A stretch of 64,000 bases of DNA from Saprospira grandis str. Lewin (GTDB lineage Bacteria; Bacteroidota; Bacteroidia; Chitinophagales; Saprospiraceae): assembly GCF_000250635.1 (NCBI RefSeq), contig NC_016940.1, forward strand, positions 3,720,501-3,784,500, written 5' to 3'. Under the pieces are notes generated by a model. It was given only the letters and a program-made list of their open reading frames with translations, ran no database searches and was not told where the DNA came from. Each line of letters begins with the position of its first letter. Positions within the stretch are counted from its first letter, which is position 1. The position numbers were made by a program, and so were the translations under genes. Below are positions 1 through 8,491 of the stretch, piece by piece.

Positions 1-490
1 CCGTCATCTGCTCCATAAAGACCTCATCCTCTCGCATGCACATATACAAACGAACCAAGGCATACTGATGCTCCCGAATTGGCGTATTCTCCATTTCGCG
101 GTAGCTCTCGTAATATTCTTCTGCAGTAAATTTCTTAAACAAACGACGAACAGTGTCCTGGTCTACCATCTGCAAAATGCCTTCTTTCTTAATGAGCTTC
201 TGAAAAGCCTCATTTTCTCTGATCGCAGCAATGACCGGATTCTCATATAGTTTTCTAGACGCTTTTTTGTCTAGCTCTGTAGGGACAAATTTGTTGCTCT
301 TGATTTCATAGTCCTTGCGGCTAAAAAATGCAATCTGCGTAATATAATGTACGCTGAGCAAATACAGCCGATAACTCTCCTGTACGGCTTTCAAAAAATT
401 GCGCTCGGCAACTGCGGTGTTGTCTTCTTTTACAGACTGCGCATAAAGGGTCTGCAATACCTTAATCCGGATGTTGTTTCTACTTAGCAT
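1..490 (-). CDS. nusB: Transcription antitermination factor NusB, partial (3' end beyond the left edge)
   Basis: The visible 163 residues begin MLSRNNIRIKVLQTLYAQ, the characteristic opening of the long Bacteroidota NusB proteins, and continue as a helix-rich sequence. NusB binds boxA RNA with NusE (S10) and supports antitermination during rRNA transcription. The ATG is at 488-490 on the minus strand and the reading frame runs off position 1, so the conserved C-terminal helical half is missing. Upstream, a possible promoter-like TTTTGTACC stretch lies near 575-586. Identification rests on the N-terminal motif and the family's known length in this phylum; I am fairly sure. Confidence 0.82.
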   Translation of the reverse strand, partial: MLSRNNIRIKVLQTLYAQSVKEDNTAVAERNFLKAVQESYRLYLLSVHYITQIAFFSRKDYEIKSNKFVPTELDKKASRKLYENPVIAAIRENEAFQKLIKKEGILQMVDQDTVRRLFKKFTAEEYYESYREMENTPIREHQYALVRLYMCMREDEVFMEQMT

Positions 491-800
491 TATTGTGTTT
501 TGCCAAAGATGATGGTAAGAACTTTAAGACGAAAGCCCCGCTTGATGTCAGGACCTCCTAATTTTTCCGCTAAGGTACAAAATCTATCTAAAAGAAGAGG
601 AGATTTTAAGGCCGAGCTAACTATAGGCCCCAAAAAAAAGGTGCTAAGCAATCTTTGCTTAACACCTTAGACCTAACTTAACTAACTTTGTAAGAACTTT
701 TTCAGGAGGTATAAAAAGAAGCTTTTTGTGCTTCTTGTACCTTTATGACTCTATTCCCGTTTTTGTTACCCTCCAAAGGCAAGTTTTTTTAAAAAAAATA
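491..800. other. Gene-free stretch with stacked minus-strand hairpins
   Basis: No open frame with a plausible start is visible. Besides the terminator at 632-667 there is a small hairpin at about 714-736 (AAGAAGC/GCTTCTT) followed on the minus strand by TTTTTAT. Together with 801-836 that makes three terminator-like structures in a row downstream of the YceI gene, the last far from any coding end. Confidence 0.5.
632..667 (-). terminator. Rho-independent terminator (minus strand)
   Basis: The stem GGTGCTAAGCAA pairs with TTGCTTAACACC with one mismatch, and the minus strand continues into eight T. It lies about 130 bp beyond the YceI terminator, so it either backs that one up or ends a short non-coding transcript. 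Confidence 0.7.
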
Positions 801-836
801 AAAAAAAAGCCGCTAAGCGGTTGGGCTTAGCGGCTT
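801..836 (-). terminator. Rho-independent terminator of the YceI gene
   Basis: A perfect 11-bp stem (AGCCGCTAAGC) with a short loop is followed on the minus strand by a T run, 27 bp after the stop codon of the YceI lipoprotein gene. Confidence 0.85.
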
Positions 837-862
837 AAGTAGTTGGAAATTAGCAAATTGGC

Positions 863-1513
863 TTATTTTGCAGCCAAGCTAATTTTTAGCCCCATTTCGT
901 CAGCAATGAGGTCGTCTTTCTTTCCTTCAAAGTCAATACCCCATACAGAACGCTTGATTGTGAACTGAGGAGTGCTCGCTTTCAAACCAGCATCGTCTAG
1001 GCTAACATTGGCCGGAATAGTTACGCTCTTCTCAATGTCGCGCATTTTTAGGTTGCCCTCAATGCGGTGAGTTACGCCCTCTTCCCCTTCTACGGCTTCT
1101 ACCGAAGTAATGGTGAATGTAGCAGTAGGAAATTTCTCTACCTCAAAGAAATCATTGTTCTTCAAGTGGCCTTCTAGGTCCTCTTTACCAGAACCAGCCT
1201 CCAAATCCAATACATTGATGCTGGCCATATCCAACACAAAGCTACCGCCAATAAGCTGACCCTCTTTTAGCTGCAATTCTCCAGACTGCAATTTCATGTC
1301 GCCATTGTGGCTGCCCGATACTTTGTTTCCTACCCACTCTACTTTAGAGCTGGCCAGATCTACAGCCAATGTCTTGGCCTCGGCAGCTTTTTCGGTATCT
1401 ACAGCTTTGGCCTCATTAGCCTCTACTTTCTCCCCTTCAGGAGCCTCTACGCAAGAGGTTACTACAAATCCAAGGGCCATCATCAAAAATAAGCTGCGAA
1501 ATAGTGTTTTCAT
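863..1513 (-). CDS. YceI-family lipoprotein
   Basis: A 217-residue exported protein. Residues 1-20 form a lipoprotein signal with lipobox VVTSC (Cys21). An acidic, alanine-rich linker (about 22-65) precedes the YceI beta-barrel domain (PF04264). Family hallmarks are visible: the opening SSKVEWVGNKVSGSHNG, the GHLKNNDFF(E)VEKFPTATF segment, and RSVWGIDFEGKKDD near the end. YceI domains bind isoprenoid or other amphiphilic molecules in a lipocalin-like pocket; the ligand here cannot be read from sequence. The start at MKTLF was chosen because the 16 extra residues upstream would bury the signal peptide. The gene has its own TATATTTG promoter and a strong terminator, so it is probably monocistronic. 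Confidence 0.88.
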   Translation of the reverse strand: MKTLFRSLFLMMALGFVVTSCVEAPEGEKVEANEAKAVDTEKAAEAKTLAVDLASSKVEWVGNKVSGSHNGDMKLQSGELQLKEGQLIGGSFVLDMASINVLDLEAGSGKEDLEGHLKNNDFFEVEKFPTATFTITSVEAVEGEEGVTHRIEGNLKMRDIEKSVTIPANVSLDDAGLKASTPQFTIKRSVWGIDFEGKKDDLIADEMGLKISLAAK

Positions 1514-1615
1514 AAGTCTTCTAAATTTGAATTGTTTTGCTAGAATTAACGAACTTGACAAACAGCAGGCCGAGCAAATAGTTTTATATCCCTCGACTTT
1601 ATTTGTTGCCTATTG

Positions 1616-1623
1616 CAAATATA
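1616..1623 (-). promoter_or_regulatory. Bacteroidota -7 promoter element for the YceI gene
   Basis: A perfect TATATTTG (TAnnTTTG consensus) on the minus strand, about 103 bp upstream of the start codon. No good TTTG -33 box was found at 19-20 bp. Confidence 0.45.
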
Positions 1624-1717
1624 AGCATTGTTTTGACAATTGATGTATAGACATCTAATTTTCTCAAAAAAATTATTTTCCTCAGCCAAAAGGGGAGGAC
1701 TTGCTGTAGTGGATTGA

Positions 1718-1862
1718 TTTTTTGGGGCTGCCCCGGCCTTTGGCCGGGTCGGGCTGTGCGGGGGCTCGCTGCTCGCTCGGCCCATCGCTTTTTTTCGCTT
1801 TGCTCAAAAAAGCTCGGTCTGGCCTGCGGCCACCCCCTACCATCCCTCAGCCAAGGCCCGCG
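1718..1862 (+). repeat. GC-rich hairpin element, copy A
   Basis: Starts in a T run followed by GGGGCTGCCCC, carries the core CTCG..CTCGGCCC, then a stem of GCTTTTTT/AAAAAAGC, GGTCTGGCC, and GGCCTGCGGCC, ending ATCCCTCAGCC. It fills the gap between two minus-strand genes. Spurious open frames inside it are not genes. Confidence 0.8.
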
Positions 1863-2558
1863 CTAATCTTCTTTTTGGCTCTTGCGCTTCTCTTCCCGTA
1901 TAAAGGAGCTTTCATAGGTGCAGTAGCGCTCATATTTGGCGGTATTGACGCCCTGCCAAATATCTTTGCCTACCTGGCCCATTTTGAGCATCTGCTCATA
2001 GAGGCGGTTGCCCAAAATTACCCGATTTTCTACAGAAATATCCCGCTCCGATACCCGATCGGCTTTTATATGTAGGGCCAGCTCAAAGGCTTGGTTGGCC
2101 CGATGCAGCTCATCGAGCTGCGGCTGATTGAGGCCCACATCTTCCAAATGGGCCAGACTCTGTTGCCCCACCCGAATGACTCTTTTGGCACATAAGTATA
2201 GCTTGGGGTCACTCATATCACTGAGCTTGCTGGTCCCAAACTTACGGTAACGGCCCGATTTGCTATGGTACTTTTGGCCCACTCGATTCATAATCCCCCG
2301 AATCAAACGGCGCACTTCTGCCGCAGCATCTTGCTTCTTTTCTGTGGCCACCATTTGCTCGCCCATCAATTCCTCATCAGTGGGAATATCAGAGAAGTCT
2401 TTGACCAATTGCTCAAAGGCCGCTATATGCCCCGATAAAATGCCATATTGGGCAAACTCTTTTTGGTCCTCCTTGAGCTGAATGAGGAGCTCCATGGCCT
2501 GCTCAAATAATTGAGCATCCGAATAATTATAGGCTCTAAAAACAGATTGTTTTTTCAT
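1863..2558 (-). CDS. Hypothetical helical protein
   Basis: A 231-residue protein I do not recognise. It has no signal peptide or membrane segment, is rich in Lys, Glu, Gln and Leu, and is probably almost all alpha-helical. A basic patch lies at about 100-115 (YHSKSGRYRKFGTSKLSD), and a second charged stretch forms the C-terminus (REEKRKSQKED). The strong start is MKKQSVFRAYNYSDAQLFEQ; a TATATTTA promoter-like element sits at 2580-2587 on the same strand, 22 bp upstream. The stop codon directly abuts GC-rich element A, so the element may have replaced the natural 3' flank. It could be a cytosolic structural or nucleic-acid-associated protein; that is a guess only. Confidence 0.7.
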   Translation of the reverse strand: MKKQSVFRAYNYSDAQLFEQAMELLIQLKEDQKEFAQYGILSGHIAAFEQLVKDFSDIPTDEELMGEQMVATEKKQDAAAEVRRLIRGIMNRVGQKYHSKSGRYRKFGTSKLSDMSDPKLYLCAKRVIRVGQQSLAHLEDVGLNQPQLDELHRANQAFELALHIKADRVSERDISVENRVILGNRLYEQMLKMGQVGKDIWQGVNTAKYERYCTYESSFIREEKRKSQKED

Positions 2559-2683
2559 CGCTTTTTTTGTTTAGACGCCTAAATATAAACGTTTTAAATA
2601 AATTGTAGAAATTGGTCCGTTGGAAATATCTTGTTTGATGGTTTTTTGCCCCAAAACTTCCTGCTAAAGGCCACAGCCAATAT

Positions 2684-2860
2684 GGCCGAAGGCCAAACGG
2701 CCTAGCGATGCGAAAGGGGGCGGCGCAGCCGCAGACCAAGGCCGTTAGGCCGCAGGGCCGAGCAGACCTGCGAGCCCTGACAACAAGGACTTTAGTCCGC
2801 AGTTCGACGACCAAAGGGAGTAACCGTAGCGCCGCAAGGCGAAGCCGCAGCGGAGGCCCC
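2684..2860 (-). repeat. GC-rich hairpin element, copy B
   Basis: Inverted orientation: GGCCTAGCGATG, CAGACC, a GGCC/GGCC hairpin, GGGCCGAGCAGACC, TGCGAGCCC, then a long tail ending CGGAGGCCCC followed by AAA. It fills most of the gap between 2558 and 2934. Confidence 0.8.
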
Positions 2861-2933
2861 AAATTATTCTGATTTACTTCCTAATGATTAGACAATTTGC
2901 TTAATTGAGCCCTAAACCTTTAGAAACATACCC

Positions 2934-3923
2934 ATGAATAAATTACTTTTGCCCCTGCTGCTCTGTTTTTCTTTCCTTGCTGCAGCCCAAGAAACTGACC
3001 ATTTAGCAAGCACTGTTTTATTGAAGAATAGTCTGCGGCTAAATGCATATTGTTCGACTATTTTGGCGCAGGATACAGCCGCTCATCAGGCTTTGAAACT
3101 AGAACTGCTAGACTACTTGGGGGATACGACTAAACAGTATGTTTTGTATCGGAATAGGGAGGGGCAGAGCAAATATTTTGTGCAAACAGAAAGGCAGCTT
3201 GTGGCCATTTATCTCCTTTCGGTACTTCATCGTGGAAATGATACCTTTGCTGATGAATTAAGTATTTATGACTATAGAAACAAGCAGGAGTTGAGGAGCA
3301 ATACTCCTGCTTTTGAGCTTCTTGTAGAGGAGATGAAAGCCTGGGCCAAGGGTGAGCAGAAGCAGTTTCCCTTAGCGGAAGGAGAGTTGTATTGGGGGCT
3401 TGATAGCTGTCCCTGCAGGAATCTTCGAGATATACAAGCAAAAGAAGACTACCATTTAGATAGCTTGATCTTATTGAAGGAGTATAATTGGCTATATACG
3501 CTTGCTGCCTGTGATACAGCCGCCCATCAGGCTTTGAAACTGCAGCTACTTCAGCACTTAGGCGATACCGCAAGGCAAATCTCTTTTTTGCATTATGAAA
3601 ATAGCAAGGATGAATCCTTTGTAGAGCTCAATACAGTGACTGTTCGCAAGAAAATAGAAAGGCGGTTAGCCGCTATGTATATTCTTTCGGCCCTTCATTA
3701 TCGAACGAATAGATTTAGTCGGCAATTTTGTATTTATGATGATAAAAATAAGCGAGAACTGAAGCCTAGCGATCCCGCTTTTGAGCTTCTTGTAGAGGAG
3801 ATGAAAGCCTGGGCCAAGGGGGAGCAGAAGCAGTTTCCCCTAGAAAAAGGAGGGTTTTCTTGGGGGCTGCCAGAGATGAGTTCTGAAAAGGTATTGAAGG
3901 CACTTAGAGGAGGAGCAAAATAA
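2934..3923 (+). CDS. Secreted protein with an internal duplication, function unknown
   Basis: A 329-residue protein with a clear Sec signal (MNKLLLPLLLCFSFLAAAQ, cleavage after Ala-Gln). The mature part consists of two homologous units, about residues 30-157 and 179-312. Both carry DTAAHQALKL, a helical segment with LGDT, a conserved (L/M)Y(L/I)LSxLH segment, a YD(Y/D)(R/K)NK motif, and the almost identical PAFELLVEEMKAWAKGEQKQFPL. The last motif is also nearly identical at nucleotide level, which suggests recent duplication or gene conversion. A Cys-Pro-Cys lies between the units. I do not recognise the family. No operon partner is seen; the next gene has its own promoter. Confidence 0.75.
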   Translation: MNKLLLPLLLCFSFLAAAQETDHLASTVLLKNSLRLNAYCSTILAQDTAAHQALKLELLDYLGDTTKQYVLYRNREGQSKYFVQTERQLVAIYLLSVLHRGNDTFADELSIYDYRNKQELRSNTPAFELLVEEMKAWAKGEQKQFPLAEGELYWGLDSCPCRNLRDIQAKEDYHLDSLILLKEYNWLYTLAACDTAAHQALKLQLLQHLGDTARQISFLHYENSKDESFVELNTVTVRKKIERRLAAMYILSALHYRTNRFSRQFCIYDDKNKRELKPSDPAFELLVEEMKAWAKGEQKQFPLEKGGFSWGLPEMSSEKVLKALRGGAK

Positions 3924-3939
3924 CAGGTTTTATCTTAGC

Positions 3940-3995
3940 TCCATGTAAAGCCCATGCTTGCAGCTCTATGCAAAGAGCGGGCTGAAGCCCCCAAT
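3940..3995. repeat. Degenerate copy of the GGGCTGAAGCCC palindrome pair
   Basis: Contains AAGCCCATGCTTGCAG, CTATGCAAAGAG and GCGGGCTGAAGCCC in the same order as the better copies at 33271, 35868 and 53095. Confidence 0.55.
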
Positions 3996-4041
3996 TTCCC
4001 CCCAAAGTTCATCTCCTCTTTTAAAGCCGCTCATAAAACTG

Positions 4042-4049
4042 TACTTTTG
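4042..4049 (+). promoter_or_regulatory. Bacteroidota -7 promoter element for the M32 peptidase gene
   Basis: A perfect TACTTTTG, placing the likely transcript start about 14 nt before the ATG at 4070. A TTTT-containing -33 region lies about 20 bp further upstream. Confidence 0.55.
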
Positions 4050-4069
4050 TTGCAAAATTTACAAGAACT

Positions 4070-5569
4070 ATGAGCTACCAAAAATATAAGGCCGCCTTGC
4101 AAGAAATCAAGGACCTACAAGCTGCCCAAGCCGTTTTGCATTGGGATATGGAAACCTTTATGCCCGCTAAGGGCCTGCAACAACGCAGCCGACAATTAGC
4201 CAGCCTTGGCCGCTTGGCCCAAGAAAAAGCCCAAGCCCCCGAATTAGGCGAACTCCTACAAAATTTATTGGCCCAAAAAGAACAGTTTAGCCCCGCAGAA
4301 CAGCGGAATCTAGAGCTCTCTTGGGAGGATTATCAAGAGGCGCAGAAATTAAGCCCCCAATTTGTCGAGCAACTCTCTTTGCTGACCTCTAAGGCCCAAG
4401 CCGCCTGGCAAAAGGCCCGCCAAGCCAAGGATTTTTCTCTCTTTGCCCAACCCCTGAGCGAACTGCTGGCCGCCAAAAGAGAAGAGGCCAAAATCCGCGC
4501 AAAAGCAGGCCAAGGCCATCTCTATGATAGCCTTTTGCGCAGCTATGAAAAGGAAGCGACCGTAGCCCGCTTAGATCCCATTTTTGAGCAGCTAAGCAGC
4601 GGTATCCGACAGCTTTTGGCCAAGATTGCCGCCCAGGGAACCCCTCCCAAAAAAGAGTTTCTCAACCACCGCTTTCCCGCCGACCAACAATGGGCCTTTA
4701 GCCTCGAATTGCTCGAGCAGATGGGCTACGATTTTGAAGCAGGCCGACAAGATGCCTCTACCCACCCTTTTACCACTTCTTTCGGGGCCGAGGATGTCCG
4801 CATTACTAGCCGCATTGATGAGGAGGACCTGATGTCTTGCCTCGGCAGCTCGATCCATGAAGGCGGCCACGCCCTCTATGAACAAGGCCTACTGAGCTCG
4901 GAATATGGCCTGCCCCTAGGCGAAGCCGTTTCCCTCTCTATTCACGAGTCGCAATCTCGCCTTTGGGAGCAAAATGTGGCAGGCTCCGAGGCCTATTGGC
5001 AACATAATTTTGATCGCCTGCAAAGCTTATTTCCCTCCCAATTGTCTGGGGTAAAGGCCCAAGATTTTTATCGAGCAATCAATTATCTGGCCCCCAATTT
5101 TATCCGCACCGAGGCCGATGAGGTCCACTATCATTTGCATGTGGGCATCCGCTACCAACTGGAAAAACAACTGATTGGCGGAGAACTAGAGGTGGACCAA
5201 TTAGAGGCCGCCTGGAATGAGGCCTACGAACGAGAGCTGGGCATCCGTCCCGATAATCCTCAATTGGGCGTTTTGCAAGATATTCATTGGTCGGCTGGAC
5301 TCTGGGGCTATTTTCCCACCTATAGCCTCGGCAGCCTTTATGCCAGCCAGTTTTTTGCCGCCGCTAAAAAGGCCCTGCCCGAGCTGCAAAGCCAGATTGC
5401 CCAAGGCGAATTGCTGCCCCTACGCAATTGGTTGCGCAAAGAAATTCATGAAAAGGGCCGCCACTATAGCTCCGAAACCCTTTGCCAGCAGCTCACGGGC
5501 CAAGGCCTTTCGGTCGAGTTTTTCTTGGCTTATCTAGAAGAGAAGTACCGCAAAATTTACAATTTTTAA
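4070..5569 (+). CDS. Metallo-carboxypeptidase, M32 (Taq carboxypeptidase) family
   Basis: A 499-residue cytosolic zinc carboxypeptidase that removes C-terminal residues from peptides with broad specificity (not proline). The zinc motif HEGGH is at 263-267, with the family-typical Glu ligand in IHESQSRLWEQ about 30 residues later. Other M32 signatures are the N-terminal LHWDMETFMPAKG, HPFTTSFGAEDVRITSR, and the C-terminal GIRPDNPQLGVLQDIHWSAGLWGYFPTYSLGSLYASQF. Length matches the family (about 500). The next gene starts 4 bp after the stop, so the two are surely co-transcribed. A short 5' leader follows from the TACTTTTG promoter. Confidence 0.95.
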   Translation: MSYQKYKAALQEIKDLQAAQAVLHWDMETFMPAKGLQQRSRQLASLGRLAQEKAQAPELGELLQNLLAQKEQFSPAEQRNLELSWEDYQEAQKLSPQFVEQLSLLTSKAQAAWQKARQAKDFSLFAQPLSELLAAKREEAKIRAKAGQGHLYDSLLRSYEKEATVARLDPIFEQLSSGIRQLLAKIAAQGTPPKKEFLNHRFPADQQWAFSLELLEQMGYDFEAGRQDASTHPFTTSFGAEDVRITSRIDEEDLMSCLGSSIHEGGHALYEQGLLSSEYGLPLGEAVSLSIHESQSRLWEQNVAGSEAYWQHNFDRLQSLFPSQLSGVKAQDFYRAINYLAPNFIRTEADEVHYHLHVGIRYQLEKQLIGGELEVDQLEAAWNEAYERELGIRPDNPQLGVLQDIHWSAGLWGYFPTYSLGSLYASQFFAAAKKALPELQSQIAQGELLPLRNWLRKEIHEKGRHYSSETLCQQLTGQGLSVEFFLAYLEEKYRKIYNF

Positions 5570-5572
5570 GCT

Positions 5573-6640
5573 ATGCCTCAGCTAGATTATTTGATTCTGG
5601 GCCAAGGCTTGGCGGGTAGCCTTTTGGCGGACCGCCTTTGGCAGGCTGGCCAAAAAGTGGCCCTAATTGATGCGGGACATCAACAGGCTTCTTCGCAGTT
5701 GGCGGCGGGCATTATTAACCCTATTACGGGCCGTTGGTTTACCAAAAGCTGGCAGATGGAGAGGCTTTTGCCCATCGCTTTTGCCTATTATCGGCAGCTG
5801 GAGCAGCGGCTGGGCTGCCCCTTGCTAGACGAAAAAGAGGTGGCTATGTTGTTCCGATTTCCAGAGGTGGCCAATAATTGGATGGCCCGCTCTACCGACC
5901 CGAATTTGCAGCCTTTTGTCTCGCCCAATTTTGATCAAAACGCCTATGAACACAGCTTTGGGGCCTTGGCTGGGGGCGTGGAGTTTTCGCCTGCGGGCCG
6001 CCTCAATCTGCCTTTGCTCATTGCCCGATACAGGGCGTATTGGCAGGAGCAGGGCCAGCTTTTGCTAGAAGAAGCCTTTGATTTTGAGGCTTTAGAGTTG
6101 CTCGAAAATGGGGTTGCTTATAAGTCCCTACAGGCCAAGGCCATCATTTTCTGCGAGGGGGCCAAGGCGCAGCAAAATCCCTATTTCAAGGCCCTGCCGT
6201 TTTATCCCGCCAAGGGGGAGGTCCTCTTTGTCGAAATTCCCGATTATCCCTTTGATAATAAGATGGTTAAGGATGGAATTTTCATTATTCCCTTGGGGCA
6301 GCAGCGCTATTGGGTGGGCAGTTCTTACCAGCATCATTATGATTCTTTGGCCCCTACGCAGGCCGAGCGCTACCGCCTTTTGGGGCAGTTGGAGCAGTTG
6401 CTGGAGGGGCATTCTTTTAAGGTCTTGGACCATCAGGCGGCGGCCCGCCCAATTCAGCGTAAGCGCCGCCCTATTTTGGGGGCACATCCGCAGCATCCGC
6501 AGTTGTATATCTTTAATGGTTTGGGCGCCAAGGGCAGCTATTTGGCCCCTTATTGCTCGGCGCAGTTGTCGGCCCATTTGCTGCAGCAAAAAGCTTTGGA
6601 TGAAGAACTAGATATTGCCAATTATCTAGATTATTTTTAG
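5573..6640 (+). CDS. FAD-dependent oxidoreductase (DAO family)
   Basis: A 355-residue flavoprotein. The N-terminal Rossmann motif is GQGLAG (Gly10, Gly12, Gly15), with an Asp ending the second strand (LIDAG). QLAAGIINPITGRWFTKSW follows, as in glycine/D-amino-acid oxidase relatives. Near the C-terminus RPIQRKRRPILGAHP and LYIFNGLGAKGSYLAPYCS form the usual FAD-closing segment. The substrate is probably an amino or amine acid but cannot be assigned. It is tightly coupled to the M32 peptidase, so oxidation of a released amino acid is possible but speculative. A GC-rich element starts 4 bp after the stop. Confidence 0.88.
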   Translation: MPQLDYLILGQGLAGSLLADRLWQAGQKVALIDAGHQQASSQLAAGIINPITGRWFTKSWQMERLLPIAFAYYRQLEQRLGCPLLDEKEVAMLFRFPEVANNWMARSTDPNLQPFVSPNFDQNAYEHSFGALAGGVEFSPAGRLNLPLLIARYRAYWQEQGQLLLEEAFDFEALELLENGVAYKSLQAKAIIFCEGAKAQQNPYFKALPFYPAKGEVLFVEIPDYPFDNKMVKDGIFIIPLGQQRYWVGSSYQHHYDSLAPTQAERYRLLGQLEQLLEGHSFKVLDHQAAARPIQRKRRPILGAHPQHPQLYIFNGLGAKGSYLAPYCSAQLSAHLLQQKALDEELDIANYLDYF

Positions 6641-6644
6641 GGTT

Positions 6645-6830
6645 TGGGGCCCGCGGCCGCCCTTCAATTTGGGGCGGCCGCCGCTATGCTGCGGGGCTCA
6701 CAGGTCTGTTCGGCCCTGCGGCGGCTTCGCCGCCTGGGTCTGGCCTAACGGCCACCCGCTCCGCAGCGCTGGGCCAATGGCCCTGACGGGCCCAAGGGGG
6801 CTGCGCCCCCTTGCCGCTGAGGCCCAATTG
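6645..6830 (+). repeat. GC-rich hairpin element, copy C
   Basis: GGGGCCCGCGGCC, GGGGCTCACAGGTCTG, TTCGGCCCTGCG, the stem GGCGGC/GCCGCC, GGGTCTGGCC, CGCTCCGCAGCGCTGGGCC, and a tail with GGGGGCTGCGCCCCC. It separates the peptidase/oxidoreductase pair from the restriction subunit gene. Confidence 0.78.
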
Positions 6831-6852
6831 TTTAGCCAAATAAATCAAAGAA

Positions 6853-8004
6853 ATGAAGAATAAAGATTGGAAAAAGGTAAAGCTGGGGGAGGTTGTTATG
6901 ACGCTAGAGTCTGGTAAAAGAGAAAAAGGAGGAAGTATAGATTCTGGAGTATTTAGCTTAGGAGCAGAGCATTTAGATAGTCTAGGAGGTTTTAAGCTAG
7001 ATAAAGGTAAGTTTGTCTCAGAAAGCTTTTATAATCAGATGCAGAAAGGCAAAATATCTATAGATGATATTCTTATTGTAAAAGATGGTGCAACTACTGG
7101 AAAGGTCTCATATGTAAATGCTAGTTTCCCACTAAAGAAATCTGCTATAAATGAACATGTTTTTAAACTTGTAGTTAACGAGGCTGAAGCACTACCTAAG
7201 TACGTATTTTATTTTCTTTATTCGCCAATTGGGCAACTTGAAATGATGAGAGATTTTAGGGGTGCAACTGTTGGAGGAATAACAAAACAGTTTGTAGATA
7301 ATGTTCAAATCCCCCTTCCCCCCATATCAGAGCAAAAGGCCATAGCGGTCCAGCTCGATCGGGCGGATAAGCTACGGCAAGCCTTGGCCCAAAGCCTAGC
7401 AGATTATGATCGTTTGCTGGCGGCCAGCTTTCTGGATATGTTTGGGGATCCCGTGCTCAATCCTAAGGGCTGGGAGCTCGTGAAGCTGGGGGAGGTAGCT
7501 ATCAGTGAAAATAATAAAAGGGTTCCAATAAAGTCAGGAGATCGGAATAATCGTCAAGGAAAATATCCTTACTATGGAGCCTCTGGTATAATCGACTCAA
7601 TAGATGATTATACTCACGAAGGTACTCGATTATTAGTGGGAGAAGATGGCGCTAATCTATTATCGAGAAATACACCTATTGGTTTTTTGGCGAGCGGACA
7701 ATATTGGGTTAATAATCATGCTCATGTATTAAAGAATACAGATAAGACAGAGTTAGCGTATTTACTTTATTTTATCAATTGTATTGATTTAGAAGTCTAT
7801 GTTACAGGGTCTGCACAACCGAAGTTAAATAAGAAAAATTTAGATAGAATACCCATTCCCCTCCCTCCACTTCCTTTACAGCAGCAATTTGCGCAATTGG
7901 TGGAGCGGATAGAGCGGCAAAAGGCGCTGATTCAGTCGGCCCAGCAATCGGCGGAGGATTTATTTGGGGCCTTATTGCAGGCCTACTTTTATGAGGGAAA
8001 ATAG
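6853..8004 (+). CDS. hsdS: Type I restriction-modification specificity subunit, solitary
   Basis: A 383-residue S subunit (PF01420) that would direct a type I methyltransferase/restriction complex to a bipartite DNA site. It has two target-recognition domains, about 1-155 and 205-340. Each starts with W(K/E)xVKLGEV and ends in PLPP, followed by helical spacers (SEQKAIAVQLDRADKLRQALAQ; QQFAQLVERIERQKAL). The recognition domains are AT-rich and use AGA/ATA codons. The spacers have the GCC/CTG-rich host style, as expected when recognition domains are exchanged. No hsdM or hsdR lies within the window. GC-rich element C is upstream and a strong terminator downstream, so it is either an orphan or works with distant M/R genes. 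Confidence 0.93.
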   Translation: MKNKDWKKVKLGEVVMTLESGKREKGGSIDSGVFSLGAEHLDSLGGFKLDKGKFVSESFYNQMQKGKISIDDILIVKDGATTGKVSYVNASFPLKKSAINEHVFKLVVNEAEALPKYVFYFLYSPIGQLEMMRDFRGATVGGITKQFVDNVQIPLPPISEQKAIAVQLDRADKLRQALAQSLADYDRLLAASFLDMFGDPVLNPKGWELVKLGEVAISENNKRVPIKSGDRNNRQGKYPYYGASGIIDSIDDYTHEGTRLLVGEDGANLLSRNTPIGFLASGQYWVNNHAHVLKNTDKTELAYLLYFINCIDLEVYVTGSAQPKLNKKNLDRIPIPLPPLPLQQQFAQLVERIERQKALIQSAQQSAEDLFGALLQAYFYEGK

Positions 8005-8018
8005 GATAGACATGCAGG

Positions 8019-8050
8019 AGGTCCAAACCGAGGGGTTTGGGCCTTTTTTG
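8019..8050 (+). terminator. Rho-independent terminator of hsdS
   Basis: GGTCCAAACC pairs with GGTTTGGGCC (one mismatch) and is followed by six T, 15 bp after the hsdS stop. Confidence 0.85.
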
Positions 8051-8076
8051 TTGCCTGCGGCCCTGCTCTTCCTGCG

Positions 8077-8242
8077 CCTAGGGACAAGCCCCTAGGCTAG
8101 CTTTTTCAGACAGCCCTCTAAAGAGGGCCTTTGGATAAGGTTCTTCTCTGCTATAATCATTTAGCAAGGCCTTTTATATCAATAGTTGAGGCCCTCACAG
8201 AGGGCTGACTCCATTGGATTAGCCTAGGGGCTTGTCCCTAGG
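8077..8242 (+). repeat. CCTAGG-bounded element, copy 1
   Basis: Left end CCTAGGGACAAGCCCCTAGG and right end CCTAGGGGCTTGTCCCTAGG are inverted copies. Inside are a GCCCTCTAAAGAGGGC hairpin and GAGGCCCTCACAGAGGGC, a variant of the usual GGCCCTTTAGGGC. Confidence 0.85.
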
Positions 8243-8285
8243 CTACTATTGGCGGGCTTGCTCTTCCTGCAGCCCCCTTCCTGCG

Positions 8286-8448
8286 CCTAGGGACAAGCCC
8301 CTAGGCTAGCTTTTTCAGACAGCCCTCTAAAGAGGGCCTTTGGATGAGGTTTTTCTTTGCTATAATCATTTATCAAGAGCTTGTATATCAATAGTTGAGG
8401 CCCTTTAGGGCTGACTCCATTAGATTAGCCTAGGGGCTTGTCCCTAGG
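8286..8448 (+). repeat. CCTAGG-bounded element, copy 2
   Basis: Same structure as copy 1, with the GGCCCTTTAGGGC inner hairpin. It is the first half of a near-identical tandem duplication of 206-bp period with copy 3. Confidence 0.88.
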
Positions 8449-8491
8449 CTACTATTGGCGGGCTTGCTCTTCCTGCAGCCCCCTTCCTGCG

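Noticed and set aside
1722-2075. Arg/Pro/Leu-rich plus-strand ORF over the GC-rich element (similar ones at 35330, 46005, 52587 and 56773)
   Set aside because: GC-rich repeats lack stop codons by composition; each overlaps a well-supported gene or ends arbitrarily outside the element.
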